Shown in pieces: positions 1-9,914 of a stretch of DNA of 36,200 bases (position 1 is its first letter; the number at the start of each line of letters is the position of its first letter). The translations under genes and the position numbers were made by a program. The notes beneath the pieces were generated by a model. It worked only from the letters and a program-made list of their open reading frames with translations. It had not been told where the DNA came from and made no database searches. This DNA is from Chara braunii. Lineage: Eukaryota; Streptophyta; Charophyceae; Charales; Characeae. The DNA is taken from positions 248,993 through 285,192 of the forward strand of contig BFEA01000165.1 in assembly GCA_003427395.1 (NCBI GenBank). The letters run 5' to 3'.

Positions 1-77
<77 letters not shown>
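1..77. repeat. (GA)n microsatellite
   Basis: An uninterrupted GA dinucleotide tract opens the window and probably extends beyond it to the left. It is of the same type as the tract at 35,201-35,261. Confidence 0.97.
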
Positions 78-79
<2 letters not shown>

Positions 80-2640
80 CCCTCCCCAATCACGCTCCAA
101 TGATGCCTGGGATGGCCTGTGATCCCAGGCCGGTCTGAGAAAACAAAGGAGGCCGGTCTAGTGTGGATTCTAAAAACGGGGCCAGTACTGGCTGGGGGCC
201 TGGGTCGGGCTGGAACCACTGTGGAGATGACGCCAGTGCTCTTTCTTAACTCGGGGCCTGACGTTGCCGTCTTTTGCTGTTATTTCTGCCTTTCCAAACT
301 AGGGCCGTGTCTCGGTTGCCCTTTTGTGTTCTTTTTTGCCTTTTTGAACTCAAAAGGTGGTATAAACGCACTTGTTTCATTCTTTTGGGGGGGTAACTAC
401 AGCGCAGTCACGTTTTCAGTTCTAAATCCACTTCAGGCATCCCTCGAATACAACACATCCCCACGCAACGCTAAAGCTGGGTTGGATACATTTACGATTT
501 TCCTGGTTTTCGACCAAAATTGGTGAAACCCTGACTAGAACGCATTTAAAACTGAAAAGCTTGACTGCGCCCTAGTTTTCACTTTTTTTGGTACAACAAT
601 GCTCCGATCTTATTCGTGAGGACCAGCACGTGCTCAGGACCAGGCGCAGCGTCCTCATAAAATTATACAGAAAAGACTTTGATGTTGATGCTACTGATAA
701 TAAGATGATGATGATGATGACGATGATGATATGACCTTCTTTCTCATCAGTAAGTACACAAATTCTTGTGAGGTCAGTGAGGGTTTTTTGGTCATCAAGT
801 TCCTCTTTCCAAAGGAGCTTGGACCACCGAGCCCCAGGTAACTAAGGTCTGTAGGCTTGCAATTGTGCAAACTATGCTTCTGTTGTTTCAACCTTATAGA
901 CAACCATCGGGATCAGCCATTCCTCCGTGGGATGACCCAGGCACCTTGAATCAATCGCGCACCATGTTTTCAGCACTGAGATCCAGGCCAATGGTATAGC
1001 CTCCTTAAACCACCAGTACCTCGCTCAGCTATTGAATCCGAGCCTCCCAGCACGCTGCGCGCCAAGTCCTGCCGAACCGCCGTCGCAATTTTTTTTTTCG
1101 TTTTGCCTGCGGCCTCTAGCCAATGCGGTCCGGCAGGCCGAAGCCCAAATGGCGCGGCGCGTATACTGGAAGCGCCGCGGCCAATAGCTGGGCCAGGTAC
1201 TGGTGGTTTAAGTTCCTGCAGGCCAGCATCAAGATTCGGATGTGGGCCATCCAAAGGTGTGCTTTAACAAGCCAGGAGTTTGTGTGTGCATTCCACAGAT
1301 TGACAATGGTGTATACTCCTTTCTTTAGCCAAGGCACCCATCTAGATAGAGTGTGGAGGGCGAACAGCTCACCTGTTTGGTCAAGGAGGGAAGGATTGCC
1401 AAACAAGGACTGTCTGCGTCTCTCCTCCCATCTGAGTTGCACTGGCTTTTGGGTCGGGCCTCATTCTCTCCAGAGCCGAAGGGTACGCAGACATTATCCT
1501 AATCTCAAGTCAATTTGTATGTATATATGCAATGACGAGGAAATCACATCACCCCTGCTCAAAGATCAGGCATTCAGGCTTCATTAATCATACACGGAAA
1601 CAACTGGCCCAAGAAGGAGGTTGTCCACCATTCTATTGCATACAGAACAGACAACACTCGCGCTCAGGCAATCCTCATTCCAGATTCCAGCACACAGCAT
1701 GCAGAAATCCCAAGAAGGAAACATATCACACTCACAAAAAGAAAGAGAGAAAGTGCATGCCGAGGAGAAATTTCACAAACACTGAAAAGAGCAAGCACGT
1801 TAACCCACCCTCCGACACGTGGCGCTTTGCCAGTAACCACCAAGTCCTACCACCAATTGCACATGCGCTCAAAGTCCTGGCATTTGAAGTCATGGCACGT
1901 AAGCAGTGGGGAACGTGGTCTTGTAAGCATGAGCACAAATTCAAGAAGTTGCACAATTGAGAACTTCAAGGCGATCTGTGTTAGGTGAACTGCCAAGAAG
2001 GAGAAGGGCGGTGCCCAAAATGTCAAGGCATGGGGGCACGCTCATACGCACGAACTCAAACAAATTCAAAAATCCTATGCGCGCTCAGGACATGAGCAAA
2101 AATCCTATCTACCCTACAATTTCAAGATTCAAAGCGTATAAACAAAATTGAAAAAGTTTGCAAGACCTCAGGAGAAGCCCTATGCAAAATCGACTAAAGA
2201 GCAAAAACAAAAACGGGTGCAGAAGAGGAAGTAATCAATGCCGCCCCCTCGGGTCCCTCAGGCATAATGGGGAGATGTGTTGAAGCGTGTTTTTGCTGTG
2301 CATGGAACCAACCTGATGCTCCCCAGAATGGACAAGGAGCCAGAGCCATAAGGCTCTGTTTGTGTTTTTGAAAAAAAAAGAAGGGCTGCAGAAGATGGGC
2401 CAACGCGCAAGAGAGTGTGTCATTTCATAACCTGCAAAAACATGGACTGAGAACACAGCTGATTTCTCAGTTTTGCCACTGGAATGTGAGCTGTGCTGAG
2501 ATTCCCGCTTTCTGGTGAGATTTCTAAGTCTGTGTGTGTGCGTGCTTGCTGGTTTCCGTCTGTCTGCCTGAGAGCACGTCTGCCTGAGTGTGTGTGTGAC
2601 CGGCCATGGTATTTGTTTGTTTGGGAGGCCCTTGAGGCCG
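78..2640. other. Anonymous non-coding stretch
   Basis: No gene is recognised here. Open frames occur on both strands, but they overlap each other, carry no family motif, and several begin at non-ATG codons. An (ATG)n-like microsatellite lies at about 703-731. The stretch contains scattered A-rich and CA-rich sequence. A distant or intron-split gene cannot be excluded. Confidence 0.6.
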
Positions 2641-3241
2641 GTACTTACCTGTGGCTGTGACTTTGAGGGTTGGGGCAGGGAACGCTCAAGTAGCGGAGGC
2701 TAGCACTCAAGTAGCGGTAAGCCCACTAGCTTAGGGTAGTACTTGAGCAGCGGTAGGCCTAGCAGAAGAAGACAAAAAGTTAGTACCTTTGGAGGCCATG
2801 CGAATTTTAGAGAGTCCGGTAGGCCTAGGTACTAGTCCTGAAGTCTGAGTCTAGGGCCCGTAGCGGACGATATCAGACCTGCAATGATGTTTCCCTCCGA
2901 AAGGGAGTAGGTACCGGTTGCTTGGGAGGCCGTGCGGCCTGGAAGTCTCCGCCCAAGAGGCTGGTTGCCCACTATATCTCCAGGGAAGGGCTCATTGCTC
3001 TTCCTCATCTGCGGTGTGCAAGTTTGGGCATCACGCTGCTGGAGCGCTTGGTGGAAGAGCACTGTGTGGAGCGCCGGGAGGAGGAGCACCTGCACTTCCA
3101 CCTTGGCTATGGTGGACGGCCCCAGGAAGGAAGAGGAGGAAGGAGGGGACTAGGAGGATAGTGGTAGGGACACTTACCGCCAATGGTGGACGCCATCTTC
3201 ATCTCCTTGGTAAGCACTGCATCGGGAAGGCCCCAATAGGC
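2641..3241. other. GC-rich stretch with short repeats, no clear gene
   Basis: Short degenerate repeats of CTCAAGTAGCGG type cluster at about 2,686-2,755. On the minus strand, GTAAGT-type splice-donor look-alikes occur near 2,650 and 3,172. The sequence between them is open on both strands (for example 2,832-3,101 minus) but matches no family I recognise. It may be part of a decayed minus-strand gene linked to the exon-like sequence in the duplication to the right. Confidence 0.35.
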
Positions 3242-3612
3242 GTAGCGCTGCATCAAGAAGGCTTCAGGGAAGAGTCAGGCATGGGGGCCTGAGGTGTAGA
3301 GGGCATAGCTGCTTTGCATTGTCTTTTGAACATTGGGGCAGGGCCCCTAGTAGTCCGCCATACCCATCACCTGGCTGAGGAGGATGGAGGCGACATTCAT
3401 GGCTATGGTGGACCTCATGTTGTGGGGTAGCGCTGCATCAAGAAGGCTTCAGGGCAGTGTCAGGCATGGTGGCCTGAGGTGTAGAGGACATAGCTGCTTT
3501 GCATTGTCTTTTGAACATTGGGGCAGGGCCCCTAGTAGTCCGCCATACCCATCACCTGTCTGAGGTGGATGGAGGCAGCGTTCATAGCTATGGTGGACCT
3601 CATGTTGTGCTT
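3242..3612. repeat. 185-bp tandem duplication
   Basis: Two adjacent direct copies lie offset by 185 bp. TAGCGCTGCATCAAGAAGG occurs at 3,243 and again at 3,428, and TAGCTGCTTTGCATTG recurs with the same offset. The copies differ at scattered positions, so the duplication is not recent. Read on the minus strand, each copy contains short coding-like phrases. In the first copy the coding-like phrase runs into a GTAAGTG splice-donor look-alike near 3,172. I do not recognise the peptide. Confidence 0.85.
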
Positions 3613-3906
3613 GCAGTAAGAGGGAGATTCGGACAACGGTGCTGGTTCAGCCATTCATTGTTATCATTATTATTTATTGTTGAATGAGATTGGTGGAGGA
3701 GGAGGAGATTGGGTGGCGAGAGAAGGGGGATTTGTCATTGGTCTTTTGCTGGTGTACATTTTTACAGTTCTATCAGACCACAGAAAGTTGGGTTGCAGAT
3801 GTATCATGCAGTACCAGTAAATGAATGGCTAGATCAAAGAAGGAAGGAATCTTCTGAAAGTCTTTGAACACAGGATTCACCAAGATGTGCATCACAAGAA
3901 GTCAAG

Positions 3907-4186
3907 AATCCTTGACTCACCAACAGGCCTACCTTCTTCCCCCTGAATACAACATACGGTCATTATAGTTGTATCTGGGGTATCTTTCAGTCCAAATACA
4001 ACTACAATGACGGTACAGTGTATTCTGGGGAAGAAGGTAGCTCAGTTGGTACACCCAATGAACTGTTGAAATACAGACGCAAGAACTATATGGGGCCGGT
4101 CTGCTCAATGGTGATATCTCAAGGCTGTCACCCTTCTTAAGGGCCAAAGAGGGGGAGGGAGGGAAGAGAAGGAATCCTTGACTCGC
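3907..4186 (+). mobile_element. Possible 252-bp insertion flanked by 14-bp direct repeats
   Basis: AATCCTTGACTCAC (3,907-3,920) and AATCCTTGACTCGC (4,173-4,186) are direct repeats with one mismatch. They bracket about 252 bp. The bracketed sequence starts with a long palindrome and ends in a purine-rich tail (about 4,140-4,172). Long target-site duplications and a purine-rich tail fit a LINE-mobilised non-autonomous element. No RNA polymerase III promoter is complete: a box-A-like GGTAGCTCAGTTGGTAC lies at 4,036-4,052, but I see no box B. Chance direct repeats remain possible. Confidence 0.4.
3929..4040. repeat. 112-bp imperfect palindrome
   Basis: The left arm starts CTACCTTCTTCCCC (3,929) and the right arm ends GGGGAAGAAGGTAG (4,040). 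Both arms are about 50 nt, pair over most of their length with a few mismatches, and enclose a loop of about 13 nt. The inner 51 bp (3,960-4,010) is one member of a two-copy family, the other being at 4,821-4,871. It could be a foldback/MITE-like element, or could give a long RNA hairpin if transcribed. Confidence 0.8.
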
Positions 4187-4820
4187 TGTTTTAATGAATG
4201 CCAGCCTATAGGCAGGATACGGTATGGCAGAGAATTAATGAAGCATGGATTAAAAAAAAACAGAGAAGAGGAAGCAGACGTATGGATGGACCTTCCCGGA
4301 GAAGAGTTTCGACATTCCTCGAAAGAAGCGGAGAATGGCGGATCTGCTACGGAGAGCAGGCTTTTGAGGCATACGGAAGGCCAGACGTGGTTGGATTGTC
4401 GGTCAAAAGGTGACCTCTTTCGAGGAAATGTGGGTGTAATCTAGGATGATGGTAGGGACGGAAATCAGAGCAGAATGGAGAATGATGAGAAAGATGGACA
4501 AGGAATTGGAGGGGCACTGCCAGGAAAAAGGACTCATGAATAAGAATTTCGAAGAGCTATGGCTCTGTAAGGGAAAATTTGTAGAAATTAAGGCCAAAAC
4601 CCTAGTCTTTGGTAGTTGGAGTAGTGTAGACCTTGACCTGCCCATGGGAGAGGGAGGTGATGAGGAGGAATATTTGGATAGGGAAGTTCTCATGTAGGGA
4701 GCAAACTTACCGGAATAAACCGGATGGGGCATGTAGGGAGCAAACGTAGTGGAATAAACCCAATAGGAGAAGAGCCTGGAACATAGATAACTGTGCAAAT
4801 GAGGATAAGGAATACCACCT
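4187..4820. other. Stretch without recognised gene
   Basis: Two short open frames (4,178-4,444 and 4,446-4,697, plus strand) match no family I know, and the second has no supporting start or splice context. A short direct repeat with GTAGGGAGCAAAC and GGAATAAACC occurs at about 4,693-4,720 and 4,732-4,760. Confidence 0.5.
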
Positions 4821-4871
4821 TCATTATAGTTGTATTTGGGGCAACTTTCACTCTAGATACAGCCATAATGA
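4821..4871. repeat. 51-bp palindromic element, copy 2
   Basis: The arms TCATTATAGTTGTATTTGG and CTAGATACAGCCATAATGA are inverted repeats around a short loop. The unit is 51 bp, exactly as long as 3,960-4,010, with the same termini (TCATT...AATGA) and a shared CTTTCA loop core. Both lie in the same orientation about 860 bp apart. Confidence 0.8.
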
Positions 4872-5305
4872 CCAGGCGTCAGGGGTAACTGGCGTTCGGG
4901 ATGGGCCGAACGCTCGAACCCGAACGCCCAAACGTAAGGGACCCCGTGGGGATGCGTTCGGCTGTTCGGATCGAATTTGGACCAAAAAACAAAAAATCCA
5001 AAAAATCTGGAAAAAACATACGTTATGAAGAAAACTAAAATAAACAACATTTGCCTGAGCATTACATCTAAATTCCTTACCAACTGTGAAATAAAAATAA
5101 AATACGGAAAATAAATAATGATAATAAAAATAAGAAAAAATCGAACGAGAATTAAAATTAGTGAGTGCACAAGCACGTCCTTTCGACACCACCATCTTTG
5201 GCAATTTTTCATTTTGTTTTGGCATAGCCAAATGCCCTGAAAATTTACAGATGTGTACTTCACATAATACAAAAATCATTAAAAAAGTTTCAAAAAATAA
5301 TAAAT
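4872..5305. other. AT-rich spacer, no gene
   Basis: A short GC-rich part with repeated CGAACG words (4,900-4,975) is followed by about 330 bp of A/T-rich sequence. Open frames on the minus strand are low-complexity and consist of runs of Phe, Ile and Tyr. One ambiguous base (N) lies at 5,306, at the edge of a long T run. Confidence 0.6.
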
Positions 5306-5774
5306 NTTTTTTTTTTTTTCTATATTCTTCTCTCAACTTCTGTTTTTGCCTTTCACTACCTACTCCTAAGGCTATCTAGAGGGGATCCCTGCAAGCATAG
5401 TTTCCTCTCACTGTGAAGGGGAGATTTCATGTTGCCCCTTGCCCCTAATGTTTAGGGTATAGGGTTGGGGCCGCCAGTGGGGGTCTGGCTAACACAAAGA
5501 CCGAGACATGCCAGTAGCTGCGCCTCCCTTTTTCATTGTCCCCCACCCCTCATCAAGAAGCAGCAGTGGCTATGGCCAACACTCTCCCACACACCACACA
5601 CAACCCACTCGCGCACGCACTCACACCCATGTTGGTCATAGATTCCACTAATACCGATCAAGAGTATCCAAAGGACTATCCCAGTTCGTTGGCACTAAGT
5701 GTGCTGCAGGCGGTCATGGGGCTTGAACCCACAACCTCCTGGATGCCACCTTCCAATAGGGTATGTTCTCGCGT
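5306..5774 (-). mobile_element. SINE-like retroposon, copy 1, minus strand
   Basis: Read on the minus strand, this ends in an A tail (T run at 5,307-5,320 on the plus strand). Near its 5' end it carries a tRNA box-B-like GTGGGTTCAAGCCCC (about 5,718-5,733). The body matches 31,086-31,540 over several blocks, including ACTCCTAAG, GGGGATCCCT, a CA-rich variable part and GAACCCACRACCTCCT. The tRNA-like head is poorly preserved upstream of box B, and the element is cut where the 1.87-kb repeat begins at 5,775. It has no coding capacity, as expected for a SINE mobilised by a LINE partner. Confidence 0.65.
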
Positions 5775-6511
5775 TGTCGGAGGGCGCGGTGTCCCGGCCC
5801 TCCTGTGTGCCAGGTTCCTGCTCAGTACCAGGCAGTGCTCAGGGGACCACGGCTCGTCAGGCTGTTACCGAATCTGCGGATCTCTTGGTATACTCGGGGT
5901 GTACCCTGCTACGGCCCAGTCCAGATGGCTTCCACCCTAGCAAAAGGTTGGGGGTGCGCCACTGGGCTTTCCATTGGTCCACACAGGCTCAGCACCCTAC
6001 TGTACAGCAGAGCACTACCAGCCTGTAGCCGTGGTAGCCGCCGGGCTCGCCCAGGGACGCGAAGGTAGAGGGACCGGTGCGGTCTTTCCTGTTGTGCGCT
6101 GAGTACCCCTCTGCCAGGTTATGGGTTAGGTGCACGGGACAGATATCGCTGTCGAAATGAAGGGAAGCAAAGAAAAAGAAAATATGGGAAAAGAAAAGAA
6201 AAACTAAGCGCCGAATCTATGCGATGCTCTGAGTTTCTGCTTTAGTTCGGGGTAATTATGATCTCATAACCCCCTTTCCCTCTCGATTTTATTATTATTA
6301 TTATTATTTAATTTTCCTTTTCACTCGATTCGTCAAACTCGGTTTTCATTTCGGCCTGTCATTTCAAGGTGCCAACGGGTCAACTTTAAACCGCGATCGT
6401 TGTCTGATGGTTCAGACTGGCCCGACTCTTCGCTTGTCTCTCTGCGCCAGATTTGTCCGGCTGAGCTCAGCGCGGTAGGACGCCAAAAGAGGGGCGACCC
6501 GCGGCCGCATC

Positions 6512-6561
6512 GGTAGGAGGCTTATCACCCTCCGTGGAAGGTCATAAGCCCCCTCCTTACC
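6512..6561. other. Conserved stem-loop in repeat copy A
   Basis: GGTAGGAGGCTTAT is followed after about 18 nt by ATAAGCCCCCTCCTTACC, which can pair with it with small bulges. The same stem is present in copy B at 25,135-25,184. Retention in both copies may simply reflect recent common origin. Confidence 0.5.
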
Positions 6562-6879
6562 ATCAGACACGGGTACCCATCGGTGGTAGTCCGACGTCTC
6601 CCCTTTGAAGCAGGAAGGCGTTGGTCGGCATCCCGTTATGGGACCGTCGCGTCTAGTTTTTGCAGGTCACTTTCACGTTTGAGGAAAAATGACTAGTGGC
6701 TGACAACGGGAGCCGGCATTATGACCATTGGTGTCACGCCATCCGTTTGCCCTTCCTTTTTCTTTGTTCGTTTTATTTTTATTCTACTAAATTCTGAATT
6801 CATATTATTAAAATACAAAACTTTAAAAGTTGTCTGGGTCCCTCACTCAGAGCACGGGGGTCGCGGCAGACAATGATCC

Positions 6880-6890
6880 TATAAAAAGGA
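6880..6890 (+). promoter_or_regulatory. TATA-like box in repeat copy A
   Basis: CTATAAAAAGG is a near-perfect RNA polymerase II TATA element about 1.1 kb into the repeat, and it is identical in copy B (25,502-25,511). It precedes the small open frames of the repeat. If the repeat is an LTR, this would mark the U3/R boundary region. Confidence 0.45.
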
Positions 6891-7085
6891 AAAAGGGATG
6901 TCAATTGCTACTGGGCGTAGGCGGTCTCGTTACGCGATCGCGAGTAAGTTTGTGGAGGAAGCCGGACATCGAAGTGAGTGTGCAAACTCGTCTGTATACG
7001 CGTGCACTGAAGAACATCGGGCCTTGTCTATTTCGGAGCTGGCAGCCTGATATCGCGCTCGGCCTGCTCGGGGGGAGGTTCGGCC

Positions 7086-7576
7086 ATGGTACGCAGCAGC
7101 GGGCTATATGGCTATGGGCCAAGGTGCCTCCAGCATCTTTGGAAGTGGGAGAAGATGGCAGGGGAAGGGCTTACAGTGACGGCTATATTGGACTATAGCT
7201 ACAATAGGCAAGAGACAAAACTGAAGGTAAACGTAGAGGGGGGGAAAGAAGAAGAGATCAGGGCGGATCAGGGCTTGCAGATGGCGATTACGGAGGCAAA
7301 GGATCGTGCTGAGAGAAGGTGCAGGCGGGATGGAGTCACCGACGAAATCAGGGTGACGGTCTCGTACCTGGAGGCCGAGACTTCTACGGATACCGTGGAG
7401 AGGGGCAACAACATTTGGACCGCGATACAGAAGCGGAGAGCGAGGCAAGCGATTTAGAGGCCACAACCCCGTCCTGGCACGAACGGGACCAATGGCGACA
7501 GGACCACCTGCCCGCGGAACCAGTGGAAAATGGCCCAGAGGCCAACTCGAGACAACGAAGAGACTGGAGCCGCTAG
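7086..7576 (+). pseudogene. Unknown small ORF of the 1.87-kb repeat, frameshifted (copy A)
   Basis: The frame starts at an ATG in good context (GGCCATGG) and reads a hydrophilic, acidic product containing EAETSTDTVER near residues 101-111. A one-base deletion near 7,402, relative to copy B, shifts the frame to a stop at 7,457. The neighbouring frame then continues the same protein to a stop at 7,576 (ending RRDWSR). Copy B lacks this frameshift but has a nonsense codon instead. The intact ancestral product would be about 165 residues. I recognise no domain. It could be a fragment of a gag-like protein or a chance frame. Confidence 0.4.
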
Positions 7577-7645
7577 ACGTGAGACAAAAGGTCAAAGCGC
7601 GTTAAGGCAGTTACGAGAGAAAGAGATCACCCGCTGGCAGGACCA

Positions 7646-9914
7646 GTGGAAGAAGGCCCTGAGGCCAACTCGAGGCGACAGGCGAACAGACCATAACGAC
7701 CTCAAGTGGGACTGTGAGAGGGTGTCTCAAGAGGGAGATCCAAGAGAAAAGTGGTAGTGTACGGTTGGCTTGAGGGCGGACGTGTGTGGGACTTAGACAG
7801 GAGGCACGGGCGATGACACGTGGCAGTCCGGGGCAGTGAAAAAAGGTCAACGAAAGGGGAGACTTGGCGGATGAGTGGGACGCCAGCTTGCACAGCGCAG
7901 CTGACGTCAACTGCTGCCTTCATGTTCTCGCGTGATGTTTTGCGCCTGCTTAACCACAGTGGGTTTTCACATTGTTGCAGGAAATCGGAGTTCAAGCATG
8001 GAAAGGAGAATTTAAATTGGCGCGCTCCTACCCTTCTTATCTCGAGAGTCTCAGTGTGGCGTACTGTTCTCCCTCTCCGGCGAAAAGACACGAGGGAAGT
8101 GTTCAGTAAGCGAAGTGTAGGCGCTGAGCAAAGAGGACCCTCACTCAGCTTCCCAACGGCAGAAGCACTGTTTTAGTCTTCTGGACGGGAAACGTGAGGG
8201 CAGCATCCCCATTTTGCGTGCGCAACAACTAAGGCAGACTCACGTGCGTACGAGCTGGCGGTCATCGCTACTGTCCTTCCTCCTTGAACGATCAGACAGG
8301 AAAGTCCCACTCGAGCGTCTTGTGCAGCGTATGTACAGGCTGAGAGGCAATGCACTAGTCACGAGATACGTGAAGAACAGTGAATGGAACGAGACACATA
8401 GCCTAGCCATGTAGTCAGGCGCGATCAGAGCAGCGATGTGAGTGTGGGAGACGAGTGGCACTCGAGCAACCGAAACCCGACTGGGAGTGAGGAGGTGACA
8501 AGTACGACCAGAGTGAGGAAAAGGGGGAGAGATGAAGTGAAAGGAGCACTGGTGATACGTGTGGTTGCATGAGTAAGCTAGAAGGAAGTCAAACAAGAAA
8601 AGAGAGAGACGAGTATCTCTTGGGCCGTTGTCGTCATCAACTATCAGGTCTACATGGTCTATTGCTCGCCTGCGATAGCAACGAGCAACATGCATAACTC
8701 TTCTACGGGGCCGTACATTTTCATAGGGTAATGTCATTAGTTTCCTGCTGGGTAACTGCAGAGTGTCACCTCTCTGTAGACACCAAATCTTGCTTATTAG
8801 TCGGCACGCGAGATGTCTCTGGAAAGTTCGGGTACTCACTAGGAATCATGAAGGTACCCGTTCTCTCCTTTTCCACCATTAGTACTTTTACTCGGTCACT
8901 GTAGGAACGTTCATTAGAGTTACCTTTCCGATGTCTTACATACGGGTCATGTTGAAGAGAGAGAGAGAGAGGCTTGCGCGAAGGAAAGTTGGACTTGCCC
9001 CGAGGGATTGTCATCTCTTTCACTCTCGCTGACGCTTGAGGCAACTCACCAAGAATTGTGCATCACTTCACTTCTCACCCTCATCGTGGTCGGCTCTCAC
9101 GCACCAGTGCATGGACTCGTTGTGGTTGACGTAGTCACCTCTTAGCAGATGGGGACTCAACTTGCACGTTCGGAACTGTCAAGTGTATGATTGGTGGGTC
9201 ATTGTATTCGTTATCGCCCGTGTGGTGAACAAATGCTAAGGGGCCAGTGAGGAGAAGTGTGCAAACGTAAATGAGCGATGCACTTATAAGGAGTGACAGA
9301 ACGAGCATGGGTGGTGACGTCGTCAGTGGGAAGGTGAAGTGGTGTTGAAAGAGGTCACCGTGAACGTGCAAGAAACGCATAAGCGCGGTGCAGGTAAGAG
9401 GGGTAGCTAGGCAAACAGATGTGAAGAGGTCGATAATGCATCCCTTGAATTCACCATTTTCAGTCACTTACTATATCAGTTCTCGAAATTGTTAAACCAA
9501 GCGTGATCCTAACCTTTGCTGTGATGGCTTCTGGAGCCGTAATTGAGTACAACCAGGATATAGTTGTGCCTAGGTTTCCTAAAACCAGGTGTGATCAGGT
9601 CATCGTTGTGTGACGTATTGTCCACTCCTGTGAGCATGGACAAGCATGTCAGCGAGCGGAATATTGGGTCAGTGAATCGTGTGTGGGAAGCGGTCGGAGT
9701 GTAAGGGTCTAATTGGTAAGTGATGACTGGGTCTAATTGGGAAGGCGAGTCCAATCACAGATAAGACCCAAGATCTGGTTCACCTAAAGATCTCTCGTCT
9801 TCCCTCTTTTGTCTCTTAGTCTTCATCTGTCTTTCTTCCCTCTCGCTCGCTACACTCACTTGCTCATTATATTTATTGTTCACTAGCGGTCTGCTCCAGC
9901 GGATCTCTCGCTGT
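7646..9914. other. Stretch without recognised gene
   Basis: Long frames exist here, notably 8,240-8,839 on the minus strand. Their products are rich in Ser, Arg, His and Leu, show no motif, and overlap frames on the other strand. A short GA run lies at 8,957-8,972. Sequence just after 7,646 repeats part of 7,520-7,575 in diverged form, so the element containing copy A probably extends some way into this stretch. Confidence 0.5.

Larger units (their letters stand above)
5775..7645 (+). mobile_element. 1.87-kb dispersed repeat, copy A (LTR-like)
   Basis: This is closely similar along its whole length to 24,417-26,263, with scattered substitutions and small indels. Both copies begin at the same base with TGTCGGAGGGC, while the flanking sequence differs. 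That makes this a natural element end, and TG is the usual start of an LTR. Similarity stops at CAGGACCA (7,645). Beyond it copy A continues with a diverged repeat of its own 7,520-7,570, whereas copy B meets LINE sequence. The repeat contains an (ATT)n run, a strong hairpin, a TATA-like box and a damaged small ORF. I do not recognise the family. An LTR or the 5' part of a larger element is the best guess. Confidence 0.75.

Noticed and set aside
119-526. 135-residue plus-strand frame
   Set aside because: It starts at GTG, has no motif and no supporting context.
691-1587. TSQEFV peptide on the minus strand (about 770) and the plus strand (about 1,266)
   Set aside because: The shared phrase is only six residues, and the DNA around it does not align as an inverted repeat. 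It is likely chance.
4036-4052. tRNA gene or SINE head (GGTAGCTCAGTTGGTAC)
   Set aside because: It is a perfect box-A look-alike, but no box B or cloverleaf follows, and it overlaps the end of the palindrome.
8240-8839. 199-residue minus-strand open frame
   Set aside because: It has no motif or plausible splice context and a composition rich in Ser, Arg, His and Leu. It overlaps open frames on the other strand and looks like a chance frame in GC-balanced sequence.
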